Below are positions 1-5,471 of a DNA stretch of 12,252 nucleotides, piece after piece. The stretch is taken from positions 1-12,252 of the forward strand of contig JAVLBA010000070.1 in NCBI GenBank assembly GCA_031581485.1. Reading direction: 5' to 3'. Numbering within the stretch: the first letter of the stretch is position 1; each line of letters begins with the position of its first letter. The notes below the pieces were generated by a model, which saw nothing but the letters and a program-made list of their open reading frames with translations, had not been told where the DNA came from and made no database searches. Position numbers and translations under genes: made by a program. This DNA is from BM506 sp031581485. Lineage in GTDB: Bacteria; Desulfobacterota; Desulfobulbia; Desulfobulbales; SURF-16.

Positions 1-30
1 TCTCTCCAGGAAAACAGGCCGCTTCATGCC

Positions 31-62
31 CCCTAAAAGAGCCTGCCAAGGCCTTTTTAGGG
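31..62. other. Long imperfect hairpin near the left edge
   Basis: The arms CCCTAAAA and TTTTAGGG enclose a second stem (GCCT/AGGC around a 4-nt loop), giving a near-continuous hairpin with one mismatch. It is almost symmetrical, so it could act on either strand. No long T-run follows it, so it is a weak terminator candidate. It could also be part of the leader of a gene beyond the left edge. Confidence 0.4.
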
Positions 63-81
63 CACTTGACCACGGAAGAGG

Positions 82-110
82 ATTCAAGAGAACTTCTACC
101 TGTTTGTCAA
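82..110 (-). promoter_or_regulatory. Possible promoter reading out of the window to the left
   Basis: On the minus strand a perfect TTGACA (105-110) is followed after 17 nt by TTGAAT (82-87), a 4/6 match to a sigma-70 -10 box. The -35 box lies inside a dyad, TTGCCAA-TTAT-TTGACAA (104-121), which could bind a repressor. The gene it might serve lies outside the window. The -10 box is weak, so this is tentative. Confidence 0.28.
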
Positions 111-175
111 ATAATTGGCAACAGAAAGGTGCCGGCCAGGTTTGGCCGCGGCTTATGCCTACGTCATCCACGCCT

Positions 176-230
176 TTAAAAAGATTGAGTGATTGCCGCC
201 GGCCAAGGAGGTCGCCAAAGGGCCTGCGGC
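176..230 (-). terminator. Probable terminator after the radical SAM gene
   Basis: Four bases after the stop codon on the minus strand, GCCGCAGGCC (221-230) can pair with GGCCGGCGGC (195-204). This gives nine pairs and one mismatch around a 16-nt loop. A short T-run (176-180) follows about 14 nt further on. The stem is strong, but the gap before the T-run makes it an imperfect intrinsic terminator. Confidence 0.42.
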
Positions 231-233
231 TGC

Positions 234-1688
234 CTATTTATCCCGCAGCCGCTTATTGCTTCTGGCAAAGCTGATAAAGGAGAAGAAATTCCGGGCAAAG
301 CGCCGCCAGCTCGAGGGTGACTTCCACAGCATGGTGACATAGCCCCACAGCACCTTGGGCTGCTGAAAATGGCTCTTGTAAAAGAGGATGAACAGCTCCT
401 CCAGCCGTTCCTTGTTCATGCCCGTGGGAATGAAAAGAAACTGCATGCAATCCATCTTCTGCCAATCTTCTTCAAAACTGCCCAGCTGGTGGATATTCTT
501 ATAGATGGGGGACCCGGGGAAGGGCGTGAATTTGGCCAGGTTGAAGTCGTCAATGGGCAGGGAAAAGACGTAGTCCATGCTCTTTTTGATGCTCTCTTCG
601 CTCTCCCCGGGCAGGCCCATCATCAACAGGCCCTTCACCCTGATCCCGACCTTGTTGATGAGGCGGATCTTGTCGGCCAGCATGGCCAGGTCGGCGTTCT
701 GGCGGTGCTGGGCCAGCAGGTTTTCGTCGCCGGTCTCAATGCCGAGGCTGATCATCCAGCAGCCCGCCCTCTTCAGCAGCTGCAGGAGTTCAAAATCGAT
801 ATGCTCGGCCCGCACCGCGCAGTTGAAGGTCATCCCCAGGGGGGAGTCGATCATTTTCCGGCAGAACTCCTCCACCCTCTCCCGGTTAAAGGTGAACTGG
901 TCATCATAGAAGTTGATGTGGCGGATGCCGAATTTTTCCTTGAGATAGGCCAGGTGCCGGTAGAGGTAGCCGGCCGAGTTGTAGCGGAAGCTGCGCCTGA
1001 ACACCGAACGGTCGCAGTAGCTGCAGGCATAGGGGCAGCCCCGGCTGGAGATGCAGCTGGTGTTGGGTTCCTTGGGATAATTGAAGATGGGCAGCTGGTA
1101 GGCCTCCGGATAGTTGGCCAGCTTCTCATAGGCCGGAAAGGGCAGGAGGTCGAGATCAAGCGGCGGCCGTTTCTGGTCATTGAAGATCACCTGGCCGCTC
1201 TCATCCCGCCAGATAAGGCGCGCCACCTGGGCCCTGCTTTGGGCCGGGGTCGTTAAAAACTCGTGCAGCGTCTCCTCCCCTTCTCCCACCACCACGAAAT
1301 CCACGGCCGGATAATCGTGCAGGGTCTTCTCCTGCAGGGCCGAGACATGGACGCCGCCAAAGATGGTGCTGATGCCGGGCAGCACCTCCTTGGCCCGTGC
1401 GGCCAGCCGCACCCCGTCCAGAAAGCTGGAGGTGGTACAGGAAAAGGCAATAAAGGCCGGCCTCTTTTCAAGGAGAAAGGCCTCCATAAGTTGCTCTGAC
1501 TGGGCCGGCTGGGCATAGCAGTCAATGATGGCGGTCTCAAAACCCCGTTCATCCAGGTAGGCGGCAATGGAGGCCAGACCCAGAGGGGGCATGATATTGG
1601 TCATGCGGGAGATATCTCCCCCGGCCTGTTCCAGCCTGTAGCCCAGGGGATGAACAAAGAGGATGTTTTTTTGGTTGTGGGTGGGCAT
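234..1688 (-). CDS. B12-binding-domain radical SAM protein, function unknown
   Basis: A 484-aa cytosolic Fe-S enzyme of the class B (cobalamin-binding) radical SAM type. Residues ~8-150 resemble the Rossmann-like B12-binding domain (PPLGLASIAAYL at 34-45, then a GGVH loop at 111-114 and VGEGE at 134-138). No DxHxxG motif is present, which is common in this class. The radical SAM core starts at CPYACSYC, with cluster cysteines C218, C222 and C225. SLGIETG (314-320) and MGLPGE (357-362) are typical SAM-contact segments. The last ~35 residues are basic and aromatic and may be membrane-associated. The ATG at 1688 is preceded by GGAG 10 nt upstream; an open frame of 34 more codons lacks family similarity. 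Relatives methylate or rearrange unactivated carbons in lipids, pigments or natural products. The substrate here cannot be told. The only neighbour on this strand is a lipoprotein gene 120 bp upstream. Confidence 0.88.
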   Translation of the reverse strand: MPTHNQKNILFVHPLGYRLEQAGGDISRMTNIMPPLGLASIAAYLDERGFETAIIDCYAQPAQSEQLMEAFLLEKRPAFIAFSCTTSSFLDGVRLAARAKEVLPGISTIFGGVHVSALQEKTLHDYPAVDFVVVGEGEETLHEFLTTPAQSRAQVARLIWRDESGQVIFNDQKRPPLDLDLLPFPAYEKLANYPEAYQLPIFNYPKEPNTSCISSRGCPYACSYCDRSVFRRSFRYNSAGYLYRHLAYLKEKFGIRHINFYDDQFTFNRERVEEFCRKMIDSPLGMTFNCAVRAEHIDFELLQLLKRAGCWMISLGIETGDENLLAQHRQNADLAMLADKIRLINKVGIRVKGLLMMGLPGESEESIKKSMDYVFSLPIDDFNLAKFTPFPGSPIYKNIHQLGSFEEDWQKMDCMQFLFIPTGMNKERLEELFILFYKSHFQQPKVLWGYVTMLWKSPSSWRRFARNFFSFISFARSNKRLRDK

Positions 1689-1808
1689 AACAAGAGTCTC
1701 CACAAAAGGAGGATTGATAATGGCGGGCCGAAGATGCCGAGAGGGTTCCCTTGGCACTGCCATGCGCGTTACTGATCCCCGTCGCGGCACGGCCTGGCCA
1801 AATCGCCA

Positions 1809-2441
1809 TCAGCGCCCATCAAGGCGCTGTTCAAGAAGAGCGGCCATACGCAGGCCCAGGGTATGACTCATATGGGTGAGCATGGCCTCGGAGTCGCCGC
1901 CGAAATCGCCGGATGAGGCGGTATCGCGGCCATAGAACCGGAGAGAGGGCTGCCTCTTGCCGGGCTCAAACAGCTCGATGACCCCGGCCACAGCGGCCTT
2001 GCCGGCCCCCATCCCGATGAGGTAGCGGGCCATCCGGCTGCCGGGGTTGCACTCCACCAGGGCCCCCTTGAGGCGCAGCGGCCCGCCCTCCTCCAGCTCC
2101 AGGGCCTCCCTGACGGCTGCCTCAAAACTCTGCACATAGGGCTCATAGGAAAATTCATCCTGCAGAGGGAGAAGGCGGTCTGAAAATTTCGACACCGTGG
2201 CGGCCTGGTAGCCAGTCAGGTCGGCAGTGGGATCCTGCCACACATAGACGTCATCCTCAAGGACCATATCAGCTTTATAGGCCTTGGCATCAAAGGCGTG
2301 ATCCGGAAAATCACGCAGGGTCAGCACCTGTTCCACCTGTTCAGGGTCGGTGGAGAGACGGCCGGAATGCACCCCGCTGCAGCCGCCCAGGGCAAGAATA
2401 AGGACAGCCGCTACCAGAACGAAGGGAACAGGGCGTTTCAT
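1809..2441 (-). CDS. Small outer-membrane-type lipoprotein, DUF4410/DUF3313-like
   Basis: A 210-aa predicted lipoprotein. The N-terminus has KR followed by a hydrophobic segment ending in the lipobox LGGC, so C21 would be lipidated. Serine at +2 predicts sorting to the outer membrane. The later part (SRMARYLIGMGAGKAAVAG, then an EL-rich strand and YGRDTASSGDFGGDSEA) resembles DUF4410/DUF3313 lipoproteins, which share an R.l.G.GaG pattern and a glycine-rich 'sGdfGgd' stretch. Their function is not established. The start at 2441 is well supported by AAGGAG 6-7 nt upstream; a 19-codon extension would read through that Shine-Dalgarno site. The gene is co-directional with the radical SAM gene 120 bp downstream, with no clear terminator between, so they may be co-transcribed. 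Confidence 0.8.
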   Translation of the reverse strand: MKRPVPFVLVAAVLILALGGCSGVHSGRLSTDPEQVEQVLTLRDFPDHAFDAKAYKADMVLEDDVYVWQDPTADLTGYQAATVSKFSDRLLPLQDEFSYEPYVQSFEAAVREALELEEGGPLRLKGALVECNPGSRMARYLIGMGAGKAAVAGVIELFEPGKRQPSLRFYGRDTASSGDFGGDSEAMLTHMSHTLGLRMAALLEQRLDGR

Positions 2442-2466
2442 TTTTATCTCCTTATGTTTCACAGAA

Positions 2467-2491
2467 CCGGCTGCCCAAAAAAGCCAGCCGG
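2467..2491 (-). promoter_or_regulatory. Hairpin in the lipoprotein mRNA leader
   Basis: A perfect 7-bp inverted repeat, CCGGCTG/CAGCCGG, encloses an 11-nt loop containing six Ts. It ends about 25 nt before the lipoprotein start codon. It could stabilise the mRNA or affect initiation. No T-run follows, so it is not an obvious terminator. Confidence 0.4.
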
Positions 2492-2527
2492 CCGCCAATT
2501 CCGCTCAAACCCGCGAAAAAGAGTCAT

Positions 2528-2556
2528 AACATATTTGATAGGTCAAAGCAGTTCAA
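2528..2556 (-). promoter_or_regulatory. Candidate promoter of the lipoprotein gene
   Basis: On the minus strand TTGAAC (2551-2556) and TATGTT (2528-2533) are 17 nt apart, each matching the sigma-70 consensus at four of six positions. The predicted transcript would start near 2521 and carry the 2467-2491 hairpin in its leader. The surrounding DNA is more AT-rich than the flanks. Confidence 0.35.
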
Positions 2557-2622
2557 GCTTTTTCCAACCCGCCCCCCTCCTGTTTCAGCCATTCATTGCC
2601 ACCCGGCCCTCGCAATAACATA

Positions 2623-2662
2623 CCCTGAGCCTGTCGAAGGCCTGCCCTGAGCCTGTCGAAGG
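2623..2662 (+). repeat. Tandem CCCTGAGCCTGTCGAAGG motif
   Basis: Two exact 18-bp copies (2623-2640 and 2645-2662) lie 4 bp apart. A third exact copy is at 3021-3038 in the second composite repeat. The motif is one known as a dispersed intergenic repeat in many bacteria. Its role is unknown. Confidence 0.85.
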
Positions 2663-2680
2663 GGCGCCCTCCCTCCCGCA

Positions 2681-2715
2681 GTCACTGCGAGGAGCGGAGC
2701 GACGCGGCAGTCCAG
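2681..2715 (+). repeat. REP-like element, long variant, copy 1
   Basis: A GTCACTGCGAGGAGCGGAGC... element ending in GCAGTCCAG, with imperfect internal dyad symmetry. The same variant recurs at 3059-3093 with a single G/A change. It resembles the 2942-2992 and 12205-12252 elements but has about five extra bases in the middle. Confidence 0.75.
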
Positions 2716-2763
2716 AGGCGAAAAGTATTCTGCCAGAGGGGGATTCTTTTTTTCACCACAGAG

Positions 2764-2848
2764 ACACAAAGACACAGAGAATATAAAGGCCCGAAATCTT
2801 TGTACCCCTCAAGGGGGTATTGTAAAGAATGCCTTTGTGTCTTTGTGT
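2764..2848. repeat. Octamer inverted repeat, 2+2 units
   Basis: The left arm is ACACAAAG-ACACAGAG (2764-2779). The right arm is two CTTTGTGT units (2833-2848), whose complement is ACACAAAG. The arms can pair over 16 bp with one mismatch. The 53-nt interior holds a smaller stem, TACCCC/GGGGTA. The matching structure in the second composite copy has three units per arm. Confidence 0.85.
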
Positions 2849-2941
2849 TGAACAGGAACCATGCATTATATAGGACATCTTATTTTGTGCAGGTGAAGGG
2901 TGACGCGACGCAGCAGTCCAGAAGGTTCTTTACTCCGGGGC

Positions 2942-2992
2942 CCCCTGCAATTTCCTGGATTGCCGCACTTCGTTCGCAAAGACGGCACATTA
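2942..2992 (-). repeat. REP-like element, short variant, minus orientation
   Basis: Read on the minus strand, 2992-2954 matches the element at 12205-12243 at 35 of 39 positions. The similarity continues a few bases further (AARTTGC). It has imperfect dyad symmetry (TTGC...GCAA around GCG/CGC-type pairs), as REP elements do. It lies between the two composite repeats. Confidence 0.75.
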
Positions 2993-3058
2993 CATTGCCA
3001 CCCACCCTCGCACCAACATACCCTGAGCCTGTCGAAGGCCTGCCCATCACCCCCTGCA

Positions 3059-3093
3059 GTCACTGCGAGAAGCGGAGCGACGCGGCAGTCCAG
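3059..3093 (+). repeat. REP-like element, long variant, copy 2
   Basis: The counterpart of 2681-2715 inside copy B of the composite repeat. It has one substitution (GAGAAG for GAGGAG) and is likewise followed by AGGCGA. Confidence 0.75.
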
Positions 3094-3142
3094 AGGCGAC
3101 ATCTATCCTGACAGAGGGGGGATTCTTTTTTTCACCACAGAG

Positions 3143-3248
3143 ACACAAAGACACAGAGACACAGAGAATATAAAGGCCCGAAATCTTTATACCCTTCAAG
3201 GGGGTATTGTATTGTAAAGAATGCCTTTGTGTCTTTGTGTCTTTGTGT
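3143..3248. repeat. Octamer inverted repeat, 3+3 units
   Basis: The left arm is ACACAAAG followed by two ACACAGAG units (3143-3166). The right arm is three CTTTGTGT units (3225-3248). Relative to copy A each arm has gained exactly one 8-bp unit, so the 24-bp arms still pair, with two mismatches. Confidence 0.85.
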
Positions 3249-3307
3249 TTAACAGGAACCATGCATTATATAGGACATCTTATTTTGTGCAGGTGAAGGG
3301 GTGAAAC

Positions 3308-3346
3308 AAAAAAGGAGCCCAACCTGATACAGGCGGACCCCTTTTT
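3308..3346 (-). terminator. Intrinsic terminator of carD
   Basis: The minus-strand RNA would fold as AAAAAGGGGUCCG-CCUG / CAGG-UUGGGCUCCUUUUUU around a 3-nt loop. Most positions pair (some G-U, one bulge), and a six-T run ends at 3308. It starts 26 nt after the carD stop codon. Confidence 0.75.
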
Positions 3347-3372
3347 AGGCAGGCACTCTAAAAACAAAGAAA

Positions 3373-3855
3373 CTACGCGACAAAGATATTATCAATCCGC
3401 TCGGTAATCTGTTCTTCCTTGACCTGGTAAGCAAGGGAGATTTCCGTTACCAGCAGGGACTTGGCGGTATCAACCATCTTCCGCTCCCCAAAGGAGAGTT
3501 CCTTGGAGTGCTGCAGCAGAAAGAGGTCGCGAAGAACACCGGCAATCTCAAAAATGGAGCCTGACTTGATCTTCTCCATATATTCCCGATAACGCTGGTT
3601 CCAGGGCTGCTGAACGATTTCGACATCTTCCATTTTGAGAATATCAAAAACCTTGTCCGCTTCGGCGGAACTGGCAATGGCCCGCAGGCCCACTTTTTCG
3701 CTGGAACCACAGGGAATCATCACCACCATGGCGGTATCCATGATCTTCATGACGTAAAAGGATTGCTCCAAGCCTGCCATTTTTTTCATCTCAACCGCTT
3801 GGATTTCACCGACACCATGGGCCGGATAGACAGCCATATCGCCTTTTTTAAACAC
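3373..3855 (-). CDS. carD: CarD/CdnL-family RNA polymerase-binding regulator
   Basis: A 160-aa protein of usual family length. Residues 1-~60 form the Tudor-like RNA-polymerase-interaction domain (FKKGDMAVYPAHGVGEI). Residues ~65-155 form the helical DNA-binding domain. W85 in PWNQRYREYMEKIKSGS fits the conserved Trp that wedges into the upstream edge of the promoter bubble. CarD/CdnL stabilises the open complex, particularly at stable-RNA promoters, and acts at the nucleoid. The start codon is GTG (3853-3855), chosen because AGGAG lies 7 nt upstream and the N-terminus then matches the family; the next ATG (MAVYPAHG) would cut the first strand. It is downstream of pth on the same strand, but the 221-bp AT-rich gap and its own promoter and terminator suggest a single-gene transcript. 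Confidence 0.93.
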   Translation of the reverse strand: MFKKGDMAVYPAHGVGEIQAVEMKKMAGLEQSFYVMKIMDTAMVVMIPCGSSEKVGLRAIASSAEADKVFDILKMEDVEIVQQPWNQRYREYMEKIKSGSIFEIAGVLRDLFLLQHSKELSFGERKMVDTAKSLLVTEISLAYQVKEEQITERIDNIFVA

Positions 3856-3992
3856 GTTAACTCTCCTTTAAACGAGCGAATCCTGTCAGTGCAAAGCTGG
3901 CAACTCTGATAGGGAAAACCAGAAACCATCTTGACACGTAAGTAAGAAATAAGGGGCAGGAATAATAACTTAATGATTACAATAATTTTATA

Positions 3993-4020
3993 ATGATACC
4001 ACAATATGCAGAAATTGCAA
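3993..4020 (-). promoter_or_regulatory. Candidate carD promoter
   Basis: On the minus strand TTGCAA (4015-4020) is followed after 16 nt by TATCAT (3993-3998, a 5/6 match to the -10 consensus), then TATAAAATT. The region 3950-4015 is strikingly AT-rich in an otherwise GC-rich window. The predicted leader before the GTG start is about 130 nt. Confidence 0.55.
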
Positions 4021-4076
4021 GGCGGGATCCGGGAGGAACCTCTGCCGGAGCAGCAGGAGGTCAAAGAAGGGGGTTG

Positions 4077-4640
4077 CTATTTCGTGTGCATGGCCTGGGT
4101 GGCCGCGGCCATACCCTGCTCCACAATGAGCCTGGCGGCCTCCGTGGCCCTTTCTATGGCCGTGGAAACAAGGGGGAGCTCGGCACCTGTAAAATGACCC
4201 AGGACATAACGCTCAACAGGCATGACCTGACCCGGATGACCAATACCTATCCTGATCCGGTTAAAGGATCTGCTGCCCAGACGCTGGATGATGGACTTGA
4301 TGCCATTATGGCCCCCTGCCCCCCTGTTTACGCCCAGTTTTATCCGGCCGCACTCCAGGTCGAGATCATCGTGGATAACGACAATATCCTCAAGTTCTAT
4401 CCTGTAATAGGAGGCAATGGGCTCCACTGCCTCACCGCTGAGATTCATAAAGGTCTGCGGTTTCACCAGCATCACACTGTGACCGGCAAGGGCCACCCTG
4501 CAAGAGAGGGCCGACCATTTTGACTGACCAAAGGAGGCGCCGGCCTCCGCAGCCAGTCGCTCCACCGCCAAAAAGCCGACATTATGCCTGGTTCCCCTGT
4601 ATTTCTCGCCCGGGTTACCCAGGCCGACGATCAGATACAT
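4077..4640 (-). CDS. pth: Peptidyl-tRNA hydrolase
   Basis: A 187-aa bacterial Pth that cleaves peptidyl-tRNA dropped from ribosomes, recycling tRNA in the cytosol. Family landmarks are all present: GLGNPG with N9, TRHNVGF with the catalytic H19, FMNLSGE with N66, HDDLDL with D91, and GGHNG with N112. The length is normal. The ATG at 4640 is chosen because VGLGNPG then begins at residue 5 as in homologues, and GGAG lies 5-6 nt upstream. A 13-codon extension would run back into the leader hairpin. It is co-directional with rplY, 248 bp upstream, but two terminator-like hairpins lie between them. The rplY-pth pairing is common in bacteria. Confidence 0.96.
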   Translation of the reverse strand: MYLIVGLGNPGEKYRGTRHNVGFLAVERLAAEAGASFGQSKWSALSCRVALAGHSVMLVKPQTFMNLSGEAVEPIASYYRIELEDIVVIHDDLDLECGRIKLGVNRGAGGHNGIKSIIQRLGSRSFNRIRIGIGHPGQVMPVERYVLGHFTGAELPLVSTAIERATEAARLIVEQGMAAATQAMHTK

Positions 4641-4657
4641 GACTCTCCGGTCAAAAC

Positions 4658-4699
4658 AAAATCGGCCGGGAAAAGGCATGCCCTTTCCCAGCCGATTTT
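4658..4699 (-). terminator. Strong hairpin just upstream of pth
   Basis: A 42-bp palindrome with 21-nt arms and only two mismatches, centred on GGCATGCC. On the minus strand it is followed by TTTTGTTTTG, so it looks like an intrinsic terminator. It ends only 17 nt before the pth start. It could be a second rplY terminator, an attenuator in a read-through transcript, or an mRNA-stability hairpin. Confidence 0.6.
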
Positions 4700-4781
4700 A
4701 AAACAGAACAAAATGGCAGATCAAATGTAACAGCCCTGGCAAAACGCAGCGAGCGCCGACCAGGGAGGCGAAAATGGGCTG

Positions 4782-4823
4782 AAAAAAAGGCACCCCAGGA
4801 TATTTCCGCCGGGGCAGCCCTTT
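4782..4823 (-). terminator. Intrinsic terminator after rplY
   Basis: The minus-strand RNA pairs AAAGG with CCUUU and GCCCCGG with CCUGGGGU around a ~9-nt loop, with a small internal loop. A run of seven Ts follows. It lies 65 nt after the rplY stop codon and probably ends the serA-to-rplY transcript. Confidence 0.7.
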
Positions 4824-4888
4824 TACTTTAACAAATAAGCAGTTGCAAGTCGCGCAGGCTCGTGCACCTGAGAATTTTCAACAGAGTG

Positions 4889-5443
4889 TTACGCAGGCAC
4901 CACCGCAACACAGACACTGTCAGGCTTACCAAGCAGAGTCACCTCTTCAGGGACAGGGAGCTGCGCCAAGGTGATTTCCTCTTCAAACTGCAGGGGAGTC
5001 ACATCCACCTCAATGGCGTCAGGAATACTCAAGGGTTTTCCTTGGAGACGAACAGAATGGACATATATCTCCAGTTCGCCACCCGCATCAACACCCTTGG
5101 CCTTTCCTGAATAGGTAACAGGCACGGTGTAGGAGTACTCATTATTGAGGTCAAGCTCATAGAAATCCGCATGCTTGAGGTCATTGGTAACGGGATCGAC
5201 CTGAATATCCTTGACCATGACATTCTTCTGACCATCACCTTCAATGGTCAGGGCAACAATGGCGTTACGCCGCTGCAGACCCAGAAGGGATTTGGTGAAG
5301 GAATGGGTATCAACCGTCAGGGAGACCGGCTTGGTCTTGGGGCCGTATAAAACAGCAGGAATGCGGCCGTCACGACGAAGGGTGCGGGCGGCGCCTTTGC
5401 CGGAACTGTCTCTTACCTGGGCTGTAACATCAATCTGGATCAT
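4889..5443 (-). CDS. rplY: 50S ribosomal protein L25, long CTC/TL5 type
   Basis: A 184-aa two-domain L25 that binds 5S rRNA in the large subunit. Residues 1-~92 are the 5S-binding domain, with KGAARTLRRDGRIPAVLYG (16-34) and VDPVTNDLKHADFYEL (82-97). Residues ~95-184 are the C-terminal beta domain of CTC/TL5 proteins, absent from short E. coli-type L25. The ATG at 5443 is preferred: the MIQIDVTA beginning fits the family, and AGGAGG lies 9 nt upstream. A TTG at 5461 would put that site inside the gene. It lies 28 bp downstream of prs, a prs-rplY-pth order seen in many bacteria, and is probably co-transcribed with prs. Confidence 0.96.
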   Translation of the reverse strand: MIQIDVTAQVRDSSGKGAARTLRRDGRIPAVLYGPKTKPVSLTVDTHSFTKSLLGLQRRNAIVALTIEGDGQKNVMVKDIQVDPVTNDLKHADFYELDLNNEYSYTVPVTYSGKAKGVDAGGELEIYVHSVRLQGKPLSIPDAIEVDVTPLQFEEEITLAQLPVPEEVTLLGKPDSVCVAVVPA

Positions 5444-5461
5444 GGGGGAGGACCTCCTCAA
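5444..5461 (-). promoter_or_regulatory. Self-complementary ribosome binding site of rplY
   Basis: The Shine-Dalgarno sequence GAGGAGG is followed at once by TCCTCCCCC before the ATG. The spacer is therefore complementary to the Shine-Dalgarno itself (GAGG-AGGT-CCTC can fold on a 4-nt loop). This might lower or tune initiation. Confidence 0.55.
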
Positions 5462-5471
5462 TTAAAAACAA

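Larger units (their letters stand above)
2594..2900 (+). repeat. Composite intergenic repeat, copy A
   Basis: First of two direct copies of a ~307-bp non-coding unit, offset by about 400 bp. In order it contains a CATTGCCACCC head, CCCTGAGCCTGTCGAAGG motifs, a REP-like TGCGA...GCAGTCCAG element (2681-2715), and octamer arms enclosing an inner small hairpin. It closes with a 50-bp tail (2851-2900) identical to copy B. The short ORFs across it merely translate the repeat (SLCLCGEKK-type peptides) and are not credible genes. Similar 'CACAGAGACACA' and 'GAGCCTGTCGAAGG' repeats are familiar in intergenic DNA of environmental proteobacteria. Confidence 0.9.
2993..3300 (+). repeat. Composite intergenic repeat, copy B
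   Basis: Second direct copy of the unit at 2594-2900, with the same order of modules. It differs by one rather than two TGTCGAAGG motifs, one extra octamer in each arm, an extra ATTGT after the inner hairpin, and scattered substitutions. Its final 50 bp (3251-3300) are identical to copy A. It stops about 7 bp before the carD terminator. Confidence 0.9.

Noticed and set aside
26..274. 82-codon plus-strand frame at the left edge
   Set aside because: It has no Shine-Dalgarno site, no recognisable domain, and overlaps hairpins and the end of the radical SAM gene.
369..1256. A 295-codon plus-strand open frame opposite the radical SAM gene
   Set aside because: It is a mirror of the radical SAM coding sequence with low-complexity composition and no domain.
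1689..1790. 34-residue N-terminal extension of the radical SAM protein
   Set aside because: The extension has no family similarity, and the ATG at 1688 has its own ribosome binding site and begins close to the conserved B12-binding strand.
2764..3248. Possible CRISPR-like array from the octamer repeats
   Set aside because: Units are 8 bp, abut without spacers, and are arranged as inverted arms. No cas genes are present.
2593..3262. Several short frames in the repeat region with similar peptides (SLCLCGEKKNPP, SPLDCRVAPLLAV)
   Set aside because: These peptides are translations of the repeats themselves, as shown by the same words recurring in each copy. No Shine-Dalgarno site or domain supports them.
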